This document shows, piece by piece, positions 36,301 to 45,642 of a stretch of DNA of 57,929 nucleotides (positions are counted from its first letter, which is position 1; every line of letters starts with the position of its first letter). This DNA is from a virus: positions 1 to 57,929 of IMG/VR virus record IMGVR_UViG_3300021376_000064; one strand, written 5' to 3'. The notes below the pieces were generated by a model that saw only the letters and a program-made list of their open reading frames with translations, did not search any database and was not told the origin of the DNA. A program made the translations under genes and the position numbers.

Positions 36301-39300
36301 ATGGCAGATCAATACATAGCACCGCAAATCGGTGACAGTCCGTTTACATATACACCAGTTCCAGATTCATTACAAGAAGTAGATACCCGGATATTACCTT
36401 TTTACATTCTTAAACCAAATGTTGCAGTTAGTAATTTTGGTGATAGTGGAACGCAAGGTGCAAAATTAAATATAATTCCAAAAAATAATAATTACTTAAA
36501 AAAAACAATGCCGATATATTTGGCATCAACATTTTCGGAAGAAGTAAAAATAGTAGGAAAAACAAAACAATGGCATAGATCTGGTACAGAAGTAAAATCC
36601 GCAGATGCATATTTTATAGATAACGGTGCTTTGCCCGAATATGAATATGAAGGTGGTGAATTTAGTGAAATAACTTATGCATTTGATAGAGTAAGACTAG
36701 TTCCTGCAGTTGATTCAACTGGTGCAAGACAGAGAACTAGAATTGGGGAAAGAATAATAAATGGTGGATGGAATTTAGTAGCAGATTTACATGGAAAATT
36801 CACTCGTTATATTCAATTTCCAGAACAACCACTTGTTTCGGATGCAACTCTAGATTCAACTAGTCCTTTCTATAATGAAGACATTGCAAATGATGTTTAT
36901 AGACCGTTTCAACAGATACTAACTGGAATAGTTCAAAAAAATGTTGTTCTTGCAACTTCAAAACTTGTTTATAGAACAAGAAAATGTCCTCAAACTGCAG
37001 GAAAGCCAGACGGTATTGATTATGAATGGTACTTTGAAGTAGATGATATTGAACTATTGACAAACTTAACAATAAAACAACAATCATCAAGATCTGGCAC
37101 AGTTCCTATACTTGATGAATTTGGTGACGAAGTTGGTAAAGAAGGTGTTTTAGTTTCACTTGCGGATAGAATACGAAATACAGTTTCATTGGGAGATGAC
37201 ACATCAAGAGTTGTATTTACACCAGATGGTAAAATAGAGTCACACAAAAGACCTATAGCACAACACGTTATTTGGGCAAATCATAGCAGAAAAATTGCTT
37301 ATATTGGTGAAGAACAATCAGTAAAAAAAGATGGAACACCATCACCGAATACAACATTTTTCTTGGAACCACCACTTGGGTTTTATGGACAAGATAATGA
37401 CTTTAGCGTTGAAACGGATGCTGAAGCTAATATGTTTAGATTTGCTAGCGTTACGCTGGATAAACTATACATATATTACGGGTTATCAAAACCGCCGGCA
37501 AGAGGAAATGATAACATACTAGTTGCTAGAACGGTGGCACTTGATGAAAATTCTAGTGATGAAAAATTAGATATGAATTGGTTAAATTTTAACAATCCAC
37601 CCGCAGGCCGAGAAAATTTTCAAAAAAACGATAAGGGCTTTCTTGATTTTTTTGGAATGTATGTAAAATTCATAGACTGGGAATGGATACCCGAATGGGG
37701 AAGTCCAAGTTTTGCATATCAAGCTGAAAAATATTGGGTAGATAATCCAGATGGTACTAGATCTGGACCATTTTATAGAACATCCAGATACCAAGATGAA
37801 ATTTTTAAATCGGGAAACATTTCACTTGTAAATTCAGGTAATATCACTTCAACAACAAATCTTGCTGGTCTAACAAATGCATCATCCGCAGCCGTTATTC
37901 CACCAGCAAATGCATTTTATAGGCCAACCGAATACGTTAAGCCACTTGATGCTACACAAGTGGCAAAAGGAATGGTTCTATGGTACGGTGGTCAATGGGA
38001 TCAAAATAAATTTGGTCAAATACCACCAGGAGTTGAAATTGGCCGTGAAGGATTTTATCGTAGTCCTTGGATATGTTTAAGAAATGTTCCAAATACATTC
38101 AATGGTTTATATCCTGGAAGAGCAACACTTTTTGTAAATCCATACACAATTTTGCAAAATGACGCAGGATACCCACCAAATTATACCGGACCAAAAAATT
38201 TACCAATTGGAACTCAATTAGATAAAGATGGTAATATATTAAAACCTATACCTGATTATTTTTTAGGAAACAGGAGATCTTTAAGTTTTGTTACCGATAA
38301 AGCATTGCTCATGGGTTCATCCGGATGTCCTCCATTATCATTTGATGCGAAAGATATGTGGATAGAGACATCAAAAGGATTGATTCTTGCACCAACATTT
38401 AGATTCGGAACAACTGGATATGCAAATGATGTTTATGCCAGTACACGTTCTTATTTGGAAATAGAAAATGAAAGAGCACGAAATACTTTGAGTGGAAATA
38501 CTATTGATGGTTTTCATTCTTTGAATCCGGCATACATAATTCCTGTTGATAATTACGAAGATGATAGAAAGTATTATGTTCCAAACGGACCAAATCCACA
38601 ATTTGCAAATTACTTTTTTAGAGATATACGATTTGTTCCAACATACGATATTGAAAGAGATTCACGTGGTAGAGTAAAAAAGAGAACCCGAACTATTGCG
38701 GAAGTAAATAATAGAGTAATTCCAGGAGTTTTCAATCTAATTGCAGATTTGTATATGTATATTCCAACTTACAGAGATATACAAAATCCATCATTTGGCA
38801 CAGTACGTATGTTTGTTGGTATTCTTTATCCAGATTATATTTTAGCAAGAGGTCAATTAGTAACTAGCATAAATCAAGATTGTGAAGATTTATTTGATTG
38901 GAACTCTGTTAAATATGAATACAGATTTAGTGTTAGTCAAATTAATTCGTTATTTCCATTAAGTCAAGGGTATAATCACCATGCAAATAATATAAGATCC
39001 GCTCTAACTGGTGCAGATAGAAATAGAAAATACAAAATGGGTTTACCGGGATTAAAACCTGGAGATCCAGTCACGTTAGATAGAATGAAAGATTATGAAC
39101 TTTCTTTTATTAACGGAGAAACAAGAATAACTCTCTTGAATCATATATTGAAACAAAATGCATATGAGGAGATGAATAATAGACATTGGCAACCATATCT
39201 TCAAGAAAATGAAAAATATTACAGTTATTCGTTTGGTAATCTTCCTATATTGATTGATCAAGAACCTAAAGGAGTTTTTGGTAAATTGGTATTAAAAGAT

Positions 39301-41190
39301 GCGGTTGATAAATATGTTATTCCTTATGACATAACTCGTTTCAAAAATAAAGTAATAGGTGAAACTCCTTGCACTCAAAGTTCATATAGATGGGATTTTA
39401 GAGACGAATATCCAAAGGCACCCGGTTCGGATCTTGCAGCCGATGTTAAACCAGAATATGTAAATTGTGAAGATGCCGTGTGGATTCCATACAGTAGTAA
39501 TCCATTTTTAGAAGCAAAAGAATTTGTAGATCCTTCGTTTCAATTCGTAGTAGGAATAGATGAAGTTCCTGAAGAAAAATTACCAAAAATAATTGGTTTT
39601 GTTCCTAAAATAACAAAAATAAGAAATGAGGAATTAACAGAAACTATAAAAACAAGAGATCCTCAATCTCCATGTTATCAGGGATATAAAACGGTATACG
39701 ATATTACAGAATACTATGAAGTGACTCATAGTAAAGATTGCTGGACAGATGCATCGCCGTTGAATGAGGGAGAAGAAAATGTTATATTCGATGGTTTTGC
39801 TTGGAAGCGTTACAATGGATTTTTTAGCGGAAGTATAGAGTATATCACAACTACACAAACAGTTTGGGAAAAACCCGAAAAAATAATGTGTGATTGTATA
39901 GAAATAAAAGTTGCTGGAACACCAGTTATTGATCCCGATGATCCATGTGGATGCAGAGAAATATACATAGATAATGTTTATGAAATTTGTTTGGATGATG
40001 GTCTTTATTATTATGATAATCAAATAATTCCACCAAACAAATTACCAAAGAAAACAGAAACTAGATATTCGGTTAGCATTGATTGTGGTAAAGTTGATGT
40101 TAAAGTTCATCATAAGATAAATCCTGAAACGGATATTTTATATGCAAAAGAAATAATAGAAAATTATCCGATGTTCAATAATTCAGATAGTCCTGATTGT
40201 TATTTCACTTCTTCTATGCAAAGAAGTTCCTCATATGAATATCATAGAGACGTTGTAGGTTGTCATCAATGTGAAACATACTCTCCATATTTTGCAGTTA
40301 GTTATGGTAACTTTAATGGTTCAGGATCAGTTCAGAGTTCATTTGAGTCAAATGATTCACCATCACGCGCTGTTTATTCGAGATACAGATTGATAACACA
40401 AGAATCACCAACAACTAAATTTAGTTTCTACACAAATGGCGTGATTGACCAAAATGTTGATGAAATTTATACTATTAACTTTTATAGTGAATATGCAAAA
40501 GATGGTATAGATCCTGGAAACTTTGAATTAAGTTTGGCAGAATTAAATGGTGGTACTTATGCCAACAATGTATTTACTGGTAGTAATGTTCAAGTCAGTT
40601 CATCGAAAAAAATAATAACTTTGATAGATACTTCAAATGATTTAAGAAATGAAGAATTTTGTTCAACATCACCGTATACATCATTTGATATTGTTAGTGG
40701 TAGTTTAGTAAACGGATACTATAATACAAGTTCATTGCATACTTATGGAACAATATATCCTTTATTAAATTTAGTTGTATTGGATGGAAAAAAATTGCGT
40801 AATGAATTGAGCTTTAATACCGTAACCGGCAGTAATATAAATGGTGATAATTCCAGTAAAATATTTACATCAATAAGTGGTGCCGCTTCTTTGAATAATC
40901 CTATTAGAGCTAGAAAAGCCCATAAGAAAATAAGAACAGAATACCTTTTAAAGATAAAACACATGGAAGCAAATTATAGTAATAATCCCACATTTGTTGT
41001 TTCTGACAATGCACTATCACAGAAAGGAAAAATAAAGAATGAGTGTTTTGATAATGAACCGATTACATATATTACAGCAATAGGATTTTACAGTGATCAA
41101 AATGAATTGGTTGCTATAGCTAAACCAAGTAAACCAATTATTAAAACACCAAATGATGAAGTATATTTAAAAATTGCAATATCAACATAG
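36301..41190 (+). CDS. giant virion structural protein (tail fiber/baseplate-associated candidate)
   Basis: The protein has 1,629 residues and no membrane segment. It is rich in Tyr, Asn, Ser and Pro with long beta-type stretches. About 19 Cys lie along it, clustered between about 1080 and 1330 (MCDCIEIK, DPCGCREI, GCHQCETY). The C-terminal 80 residues (NPTFVVSDNALSQKGKI, ITAIGFYSDQNELVAIAKPS) look like a conserved end of large-phage structural proteins, from memory. The middle has FNLIADLYMYIPTYRD and KLVLKDAVDKYVIPYDI. It is more likely a fiber or baseplate attachment protein than an enzyme. It stands apart from the main tail cluster, with no TATTTATA motif in front. It is intact over 4.9 kb. 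Confidence 0.75.
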   Translation: MADQYIAPQIGDSPFTYTPVPDSLQEVDTRILPFYILKPNVAVSNFGDSGTQGAKLNIIPKNNNYLKKTMPIYLASTFSEEVKIVGKTKQWHRSGTEVKSADAYFIDNGALPEYEYEGGEFSEITYAFDRVRLVPAVDSTGARQRTRIGERIINGGWNLVADLHGKFTRYIQFPEQPLVSDATLDSTSPFYNEDIANDVYRPFQQILTGIVQKNVVLATSKLVYRTRKCPQTAGKPDGIDYEWYFEVDDIELLTNLTIKQQSSRSGTVPILDEFGDEVGKEGVLVSLADRIRNTVSLGDDTSRVVFTPDGKIESHKRPIAQHVIWANHSRKIAYIGEEQSVKKDGTPSPNTTFFLEPPLGFYGQDNDFSVETDAEANMFRFASVTLDKLYIYYGLSKPPARGNDNILVARTVALDENSSDEKLDMNWLNFNNPPAGRENFQKNDKGFLDFFGMYVKFIDWEWIPEWGSPSFAYQAEKYWVDNPDGTRSGPFYRTSRYQDEIFKSGNISLVNSGNITSTTNLAGLTNASSAAVIPPANAFYRPTEYVKPLDATQVAKGMVLWYGGQWDQNKFGQIPPGVEIGREGFYRSPWICLRNVPNTFNGLYPGRATLFVNPYTILQNDAGYPPNYTGPKNLPIGTQLDKDGNILKPIPDYFLGNRRSLSFVTDKALLMGSSGCPPLSFDAKDMWIETSKGLILAPTFRFGTTGYANDVYASTRSYLEIENERARNTLSGNTIDGFHSLNPAYIIPVDNYEDDRKYYVPNGPNPQFANYFFRDIRFVPTYDIERDSRGRVKKRTRTIAEVNNRVIPGVFNLIADLYMYIPTYRDIQNPSFGTVRMFVGILYPDYILARGQLVTSINQDCEDLFDWNSVKYEYRFSVSQINSLFPLSQGYNHHANNIRSALTGADRNRKYKMGLPGLKPGDPVTLDRMKDYELSFINGETRITLLNHILKQNAYEEMNNRHWQPYLQENEKYYSYSFGNLPILIDQEPKGVFGKLVLKDAVDKYVIPYDITRFKNKVIGETPCTQSSYRWDFRDEYPKAPGSDLAADVKPEYVNCEDAVWIPYSSNPFLEAKEFVDPSFQFVVGIDEVPEEKLPKIIGFVPKITKIRNEELTETIKTRDPQSPCYQGYKTVYDITEYYEVTHSKDCWTDASPLNEGEENVIFDGFAWKRYNGFFSGSIEYITTTQTVWEKPEKIMCDCIEIKVAGTPVIDPDDPCGCREIYIDNVYEICLDDGLYYYDNQIIPPNKLPKKTETRYSVSIDCGKVDVKVHHKINPETDILYAKEIIENYPMFNNSDSPDCYFTSSMQRSSSYEYHRDVVGCHQCETYSPYFAVSYGNFNGSGSVQSSFESNDSPSRAVYSRYRLITQESPTTKFSFYTNGVIDQNVDEIYTINFYSEYAKDGIDPGNFELSLAELNGGTYANNVFTGSNVQVSSSKKIITLIDTSNDLRNEEFCSTSPYTSFDIVSGSLVNGYYNTSSLHTYGTIYPLLNLVVLDGKKLRNELSFNTVTGSNINGDNSSKIFTSISGAASLNNPIRARKAHKKIRTEYLLKIKHMEANYSNNPTFVVSDNALSQKGKIKNECFDNEPITYITAIGFYSDQNELVAIAKPSKPIIKTPNDEVYLKIAIST

Positions 41191-41205
41191 AATTGGAGGT
41201 TTTTT

Positions 41206-41517
41206 ATGAAAAATTTACATGTCTATAAAAAAGGTATCATACTTGAAACTGCACCATATTACAACTTTGATACCGAAGATTTTACAGATATGTCTCATAT
41301 AGTAGAGTATGACAATAAAATATACCAAATATTATGTAATTCTTTCGGTGAATTGAATGAACCAGACGAAGAAGCAATTCCTCTGGAAGAAACAGATGAT
41401 AGAGAAAATATGCCTGACACTAACTTTTTTGCTGGGATGGACTCAAATAGTGGGTTTTCTTTATCATCCATATTCTCAAGTATAAAAGACATACAAATAG
41501 AAGGTGATGAATTTTAA
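41206..41517 (+). CDS. small acidic hypothetical protein
   Basis: This 103-residue protein starts at an ATG with an excellent GGAGG site at 41195-41199. The N-terminal half is a compact alpha-beta sequence (KNLHVYKKGIILETAPYYN); the C-terminal half is acidic and Ser-rich (ESEE-type, NSGFSLSSIFSSIKD) and probably disordered. No motif was recognised. It follows the giant virion protein by 15 bases and may be its small partner or chaperone. A promoter for thioredoxin lies directly after it. Confidence 0.55.
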   Translation: MKNLHVYKKGIILETAPYYNFDTEDFTDMSHIVEYDNKIYQILCNSFGELNEPDEEAIPLEETDDRENMPDTNFFAGMDSNSGFSLSSIFSSIKDIQIEGDEF

Positions 41518-41529
41518 TAAAGTATTTGC

Positions 41530-41560
41530 TTGCTTTTTATTTCAAAAATTCATATATTTG
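41530..41560 (+). promoter_or_regulatory. sigma70-type promoter for thioredoxin/dUTPase genes
   Basis: TTGCTT, a 17-base spacer, then TATATT followed by TG (TATATTTG at 41553-41560). It is nearly identical in design to the SSB promoter and lies 31 bases before the ATG at 41592. Confidence 0.6.
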
Positions 41561-41591
41561 ATTATACATTTTTAACAATATGTAATATATT

Positions 41592-41849
41592 ATGATTACA
41601 ATAAAACATTTCACAGCAGCATGGTGCCAACCGTGTAAACAATTAACGCCAATCATACAAAAAATAGTTGGGGAATATCCAATGATTGGCTATCAAAAAA
41701 TAGATATTGATCAAAATTCAGAAATAGCACAACAATATGGTGTTCGTGCAGTTCCAACTGTTTTGTTTGAAAAACATGGTAAAGTAGTTCAGCAAGTTGT
41801 TGGATTAAAACCAATGTCATATTACGAACAAATTATCAATAGTCTTTAA
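41592..41849 (+). CDS. thioredoxin
   Basis: At 85 residues it is a short thioredoxin fold. The active site is WCQPCK (WCxPC with Gln) at about residues 11-16, followed by IGYQKIDIDQN, the cis-Pro loop VRAVPTVLFEKHGK, and VVGLKP. It is probably the electron donor for the class II ribonucleotide reductase encoded at 31804, as phage thioredoxins and glutaredoxins are for their reductases. It starts a small nucleotide-metabolism group (PLP enzyme, dUTPase) and has its own early-type promoter. Confidence 0.93.
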   Translation: MITIKHFTAAWCQPCKQLTPIIQKIVGEYPMIGYQKIDIDQNSEIAQQYGVRAVPTVLFEKHGKVVQQVVGLKPMSYYEQIINSL

Positions 41850-41857
41850 GGTGACAC

Positions 41858-42607
41858 ATGACAGACTTCTTTCAATATCCCACGAAAGATGTCACTATAA
41901 CTTTACCTGAAATTGTTATCGAAAAACACGAAAACATTTGGGTAGTCCGTGATGATTTGCTTCCGGGTGGAACAAAAAGACGTTTCCTTTATCGTTATCT
42001 TCAATCACAATCCCATGTTCGTGAATGGGTATATGCGTCTCCAAGAGTTGGCTATGCTCAAGTAGCACTTGCTTATGCTTGTAAAGATTTAGGATTGAAG
42101 GCAACCGTTGTTATTCCAAAAGGAAAACACTTACCACTAACCGAAGAAGCAATATCTATTGGTGCAAACATCATAGAAGTTCCTATGGGGTTTCTAACAC
42201 ACATCCAAAGTGTTGCTAAAAAGTATGCCCTTGAAACACCCGATACACAATTGTTGCCATTCGGTCTTGATCATCCTGTTGTTATTGATGAAGTTGCCAG
42301 AATTGCTAGTCAGTTGCCAATCAAACCAAAAGAAGTTTGGTCTTGTATAAGTTCGGGAGTTCTTTCAAGAGGATTACAGAGGGCATGGCCAGATGCAAAA
42401 GTCTATGGTGTTAGGGTTGGCCATAATACAACAGACAGAGAGAGGGGTAGGGCAGAAGTATTCATATCGAAATATAAATTTGAACAAAAATGTAAACCGG
42501 CAGAGAAGCCACCATTTCCTTCTTCGGATTACTATGACTCAAAAGTTTGGTCATTTATTAAAGAACACGCATCGGAAGATGCATTATTTTGGAATGTAGG
42601 AGGTTAA
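41858..42607 (+). CDS. PLP-dependent enzyme of the cysteine synthase/ACC deaminase fold
   Basis: In this 249-residue protein, VVRDDLLPGGTKRRFL (about 29-44) matches the PLP-lysine loop of the ACC deaminase/D-cysteine desulfhydrase branch (R-D-D ... G-G-N-K-x-R), with Lys40 the expected Schiff-base residue. YASPRVGYAQVALAYACKDL with ATVVIPKG follows the family pattern for substrate and cofactor loops, and ISSGVLSRGL corresponds to the phosphate-binding SGGT/SG loop. It is about 80 residues shorter than usual and lacks part of the C-terminal region. The reaction is unknown; a beta-elimination or replacement on an amino acid is expected. It lies between thioredoxin and dUTPase in one unit. Confidence 0.75.
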   Translation: MTDFFQYPTKDVTITLPEIVIEKHENIWVVRDDLLPGGTKRRFLYRYLQSQSHVREWVYASPRVGYAQVALAYACKDLGLKATVVIPKGKHLPLTEEAISIGANIIEVPMGFLTHIQSVAKKYALETPDTQLLPFGLDHPVVIDEVARIASQLPIKPKEVWSCISSGVLSRGLQRAWPDAKVYGVRVGHNTTDRERGRAEVFISKYKFEQKCKPAEKPPFPSSDYYDSKVWSFIKEHASEDALFWNVGG

Positions 42608-42608
42608 A

Positions 42609-43103
42609 ATGGGTTGGCATACATCGAATCCTAATGTTACGGTAGAATATAAAAATGATTTTGATCTAACCGTAAAATTTCGTAAATTAGTTTCAGAAGC
42701 AGTAACACCACAATATGCTCAAGATGGTGATGCTGGTATGGATTTGACAGCAACATCATTTAGAGTATCAGATACCTTTATGGAATTTGGAACTGGTATT
42801 GCTGTAGAAATTCCACATGGCCATGTTGGACTTCTATTTCCAAGAAGTTCAATTACAAAATCGGCACCAGGTGTCTCACTTAAAAATTCAGTAGGTGTTA
42901 TTGATTCAAATTATCGTGGTGAAATTCTTGTAAGATTTGAGTTACCATATTCAGGCGTAAACGAAGGAATAATTCCAGTTATTGGTGACAAAGTTGCTCA
43001 ATTGGTAATCATACCATATCCAAAAGTTCACTTGGAAGAAGTAAAAGAATTGTCCGATAGTAATAGAGGTGATGGTGGTTTTGGTTCAACAGATAAGAAA
43101 TAA
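42609..43103 (+). CDS. dut: dUTP pyrophosphatase
   Basis: This 164-residue trimeric dUTPase hydrolyses dUTP to dUMP, keeping uracil out of phage DNA and supplying dUMP. All five motifs are present: DAGMDLTA (I), PRSSITK (II), GVIDSNYRGE (III), GDKVAQLVI (IV) and the C-terminal RGDGGFGSTD (V) that closes over the active site. It starts 1 base after the PLP gene stop, with GTAGGAGG-type ribosome sequence inside that gene's end. No fusion or truncation. Confidence 0.96.
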   Translation: MGWHTSNPNVTVEYKNDFDLTVKFRKLVSEAVTPQYAQDGDAGMDLTATSFRVSDTFMEFGTGIAVEIPHGHVGLLFPRSSITKSAPGVSLKNSVGVIDSNYRGEILVRFELPYSGVNEGIIPVIGDKVAQLVIIPYPKVHLEEVKELSDSNRGDGGFGSTDKK

Positions 43104-43109
43104 TTTTGA

Positions 43110-43117
43110 TATTTATT
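43110..43117 (+). promoter_or_regulatory. late-promoter-like motif, variant TATTTATT
   Basis: TGATATTTATTG differs from the consensus in its last base and lies 29 bases before the ATG at 43147. Confidence 0.4.
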
Positions 43118-43146
43118 GTAAACAGTTTACATAACAGAGAGAAACA

Positions 43147-43794
43147 ATGGCAAAGTTAAAACATTTATTACCAGATAAACAATTAAACGAGAGTGGGCTT
43201 GCTCGATTGTCAAAACATATGGAAGAACATGATTGTGGCACAATAACTGCATTTCGTTCCAAAGAAGGTTGTGCTACAGCTGAAGATAAACCATATTCAA
43301 AAGGTGACAATCAAAAAAGAAACAGACAATTATATGCCAATCTTCAAATGATGGGTTACGGTGTTACTGCAGTTCAAGGTGCTTATATTGAAAACTACGG
43401 AACACCTGATGCAAAAGAAGTTAAAGAAAATGTTTACTTTGTTGTTGATTTGAAAGACAAAGGAAAATTGCGAGAAGACTTGATAAATCTTGGCGGTAAG
43501 TATCAACAGGATTCTATTCTCTATATTCCAAAAGACGGCGATGGTTCTACACTAATTGGAACAAGTGATTGTGAAAGTTCGTATCCTGGTTTTGGTAAAG
43601 AAGTTAAGTTCAAAGATAGAAAGATGGGGCAAGGTGGTGAGTTTATGACAAAGGTTAGTGGTAGACCATTCATGTTTGAAACCACATTACTTGAAACGAT
43701 AATAGAAGATAACTACTACAAACACGCAAACATAATGGGTAAATGGGCAACAAAAACTATTGCAAATGGTGATTGGAAAGATATTGACATTTAA
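43147..43794 (+). CDS. DUF3293-like hypothetical protein, possible internal head protein
   Basis: The protein has 215 residues. After an N-terminus MAKLKHLLPDKQLNES, which could be a capsid-targeting sequence cut after NE, it has TAFRSK, NQKRNRQLYANLQMMGYG, AVQGAYIEN, VYFVVDL and GGKYQQDSILYIP, then LIGTSD. This series resembles small DUF3293-type domains found in T4-like phages directly after MK..LxE leaders; this is recollection and needs a profile search. The role is unknown. It has its own late-like motif. The Cys residues (DCG, GCAT, DCES) are not arranged as a zinc site. Confidence 0.5.
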   Translation: MAKLKHLLPDKQLNESGLARLSKHMEEHDCGTITAFRSKEGCATAEDKPYSKGDNQKRNRQLYANLQMMGYGVTAVQGAYIENYGTPDAKEVKENVYFVVDLKDKGKLREDLINLGGKYQQDSILYIPKDGDGSTLIGTSDCESSYPGFGKEVKFKDRKMGQGGEFMTKVSGRPFMFETTLLETIIEDNYYKHANIMGKWATKTIANGDWKDIDI

Positions 43795-43814
43795 TTTTTA
43801 TTAAAGGTATTATT

Positions 43815-44099
43815 ATGAGCCGTTCATATAGAAAAAATCCTATAATAGGCAATGCTGGAATTTCTGAAAAATATGATAAAGTCCATGCACATCGTAAGAG
43901 TAGAAAACAAATTAAAGATCACATCACCGCAACTCATGGTGATTTGGAATTATTGGAAGAAATAATGATGCCGGAGGAAGATGAAATTTCTGATCCTTGG
44001 ACATCATCAAAAGACGGAAAGACTTATATTGATCCGGTAATACGCGATAATGATACAGAATTTATGAAAGAAGTTAAAACAAAAATTATGAGGAAATAA
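43815..44099 (+). CDS. small hypothetical protein (MSRSYRKNP-type)
   Basis: The protein has 94 residues with a very basic first half (SRSYRKNPIIGN, then HAHRKSRKQIKDHI) and an acidic second half (MMPEEDEISDPW). The charge split suggests nucleic acid binding at the N-terminus. Small phage proteins opening with SRSY-KNP exist but are uncharacterised. AAAGG lies 7 bases upstream. It is part of a run of small genes leading to the methyltransferase-polymerase block. Confidence 0.55.
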   Translation: MSRSYRKNPIIGNAGISEKYDKVHAHRKSRKQIKDHITATHGDLELLEEIMMPEEDEISDPWTSSKDGKTYIDPVIRDNDTEFMKEVKTKIMRK

Positions 44100-44104
44100 T
44101 TGTT

Positions 44105-44401
44105 ATGGATTTTGTTATGGTCGAACCAAAACGCAGTAAATTCGGTGCCTATCATTTTAATGGTAGCGAACAATCTGCAAAAGAAGCATCTGAAAAATGG
44201 GAATGTATTATAGGTAGGAATGAAAACTTTGAAAACAAATATGTAATTACATTCGGTGATGGTCAAAAATGTTTTCCAAATTCTTATATTGTAGTTGAAG
44301 AAAATAAACCTATTGTGTATTCACAAGAGGAATTTATTAGAAAATATCAAATAGTATATGACCTTCGTGACCGTATAGGTGCTTTTTATTCAATAGATTA
44401 A
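44105..44401 (+). CDS. small hypothetical protein
   Basis: This 98-residue soluble alpha-beta protein (MDFVMVEPKRSKFGAYHFNG, then CFPNSYIVVEENKPIVY) starts 5 bases after the preceding stop and ends 13 bases before the methyltransferase. No motif was recognised. Codon use and spacing match its neighbours, so it is probably real and cotranscribed. Confidence 0.5.
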   Translation: MDFVMVEPKRSKFGAYHFNGSEQSAKEASEKWECIIGRNENFENKYVITFGDGQKCFPNSYIVVEENKPIVYSQEEFIRKYQIVYDLRDRIGAFYSID

Positions 44402-44414
44402 CAAAAGGTGTTTT

Positions 44415-45641
44415 GTGGAAGAAGATTATTTCCAACAATTTTACGGAATGAATCCGTATCTATCCATAACTGCTGAACAAATAACATACATAAAAGAAAA
44501 CTTTGATAAAGAATATGTCAAAGACCGTCTGGCTGAAATAGCAATGACATATCCACTACCGTATGCGGATATTACAATCGAAAGTGCTCAAAGCGAGTTT
44601 CTAAAATTGAAAGGTATTCGTTGGAATGAAATTCTAAAAGAAGGTGAGTGGTTTCCAAGAAAAGCATCCGAACCAAAATATGCTTTGACTTATGGTGGAA
44701 AACAGTTATATTTCAGTCGTCTTAATACTGGTAACGATGCATCAAACTATTTCCAACAAAAGAACCGTTGGGAAGTTGATGCATCCGTATCACCAGGTCC
44801 TGCTAGAACATGGCAAAACCATAAGTTTATGAAGTCACTTATGGGTTCTATGTATTCTCTTAAAATGGAAACAATCGGTAAATCAGAATTGAGAACAATG
44901 TTAGGATTGCGTAAATACATTTGTTCACAGTTCAAACCTAATGTTGCAAAGTGTATGTACGAAATGTTAGGTGCAAAAAATGTATTAGACTTTTCTATGG
45001 GATGGGGTGACAGACTTGCGGGATTTTACGCTGCCTCTTGCACCGAACATTATGTTGGATTGGATCCAAGAGTAGAAAACCATCCGATATATGATGAACA
45101 AGTCCAGTTCTATGAAAAGAATTTAGGTTTCTTTGAAGGTAAGAAGAAAACAAATTTCTATCAATCACCAGCAGAAGATTTTGATTTCTCACAATATCCA
45201 GAACATTTTGATTTGGTGTTTACATCACCACCGTATTTCAATGTTGAGAAGTATTCACAATCAGATACACAGAGTTGGGTTCGATATAAAGGAATTGATA
45301 TGTGGAATAAAGATTTTCTACAAAAGACACTAGGAAATATTATACCATCATTGCGAGTTGGTGGTGTCATGGCAATAAACATTGCAGATGTTTACACAAA
45401 TTCCGCATGGTCTACGGGTAGACAATGGTTAGAGATAACAAACCCGATGAATGATTTTCTTGTAGAGAGTGGAATGGAATACTTGGGATGTATCGGAATG
45501 GAAATGTCCAAAAGACCTAACTCTGCCGGTGCAGGAACAGCTACAAGAGACGGACACTTTCTTGATGATAGTGTTCAGTTTGCTCAAGAGAATAAAGATA
45601 AAAAGTTTTGTGAACCAATATGGATGTTCAAAAAGGTATAA
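44415..45641 (+). CDS. DNA methyltransferase-like protein, paralogue 1
   Basis: This 408-residue protein has a GTG start after AAAGG. SAM-binding motif I is VLDFSMGWGDRLAGF (about 190-204), the following acidic strand is YVGLDPRVEN, and catalytic motif IV is FTSPPYF (269-275), an amino-methyltransferase S-P-P-Y box. A SQSDTQSW segment follows at about 281-288. The N-terminal 185 residues are a unique domain that may recognise the target. The short I-to-IV spacing fits a gamma-like arrangement acting on adenine N6 or cytosine N4. The same core recurs at 48940 and 50564. It ends 1 base before the polymerase gene. Confidence 0.8.
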   Translation: MEEDYFQQFYGMNPYLSITAEQITYIKENFDKEYVKDRLAEIAMTYPLPYADITIESAQSEFLKLKGIRWNEILKEGEWFPRKASEPKYALTYGGKQLYFSRLNTGNDASNYFQQKNRWEVDASVSPGPARTWQNHKFMKSLMGSMYSLKMETIGKSELRTMLGLRKYICSQFKPNVAKCMYEMLGAKNVLDFSMGWGDRLAGFYAASCTEHYVGLDPRVENHPIYDEQVQFYEKNLGFFEGKKKTNFYQSPAEDFDFSQYPEHFDLVFTSPPYFNVEKYSQSDTQSWVRYKGIDMWNKDFLQKTLGNIIPSLRVGGVMAINIADVYTNSAWSTGRQWLEITNPMNDFLVESGMEYLGCIGMEMSKRPNSAGAGTATRDGHFLDDSVQFAQENKDKKFCEPIWMFKKV

Positions 45642-45642
45642 T

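Noticed and set aside
45469-45642. N-terminal extension of the DNA polymerase
   Set aside because: The open frame upstream of 45643 lies inside the methyltransferase gene, is unlike polymerase sequence, and the ATG at 45643 has its own AAAGG site.
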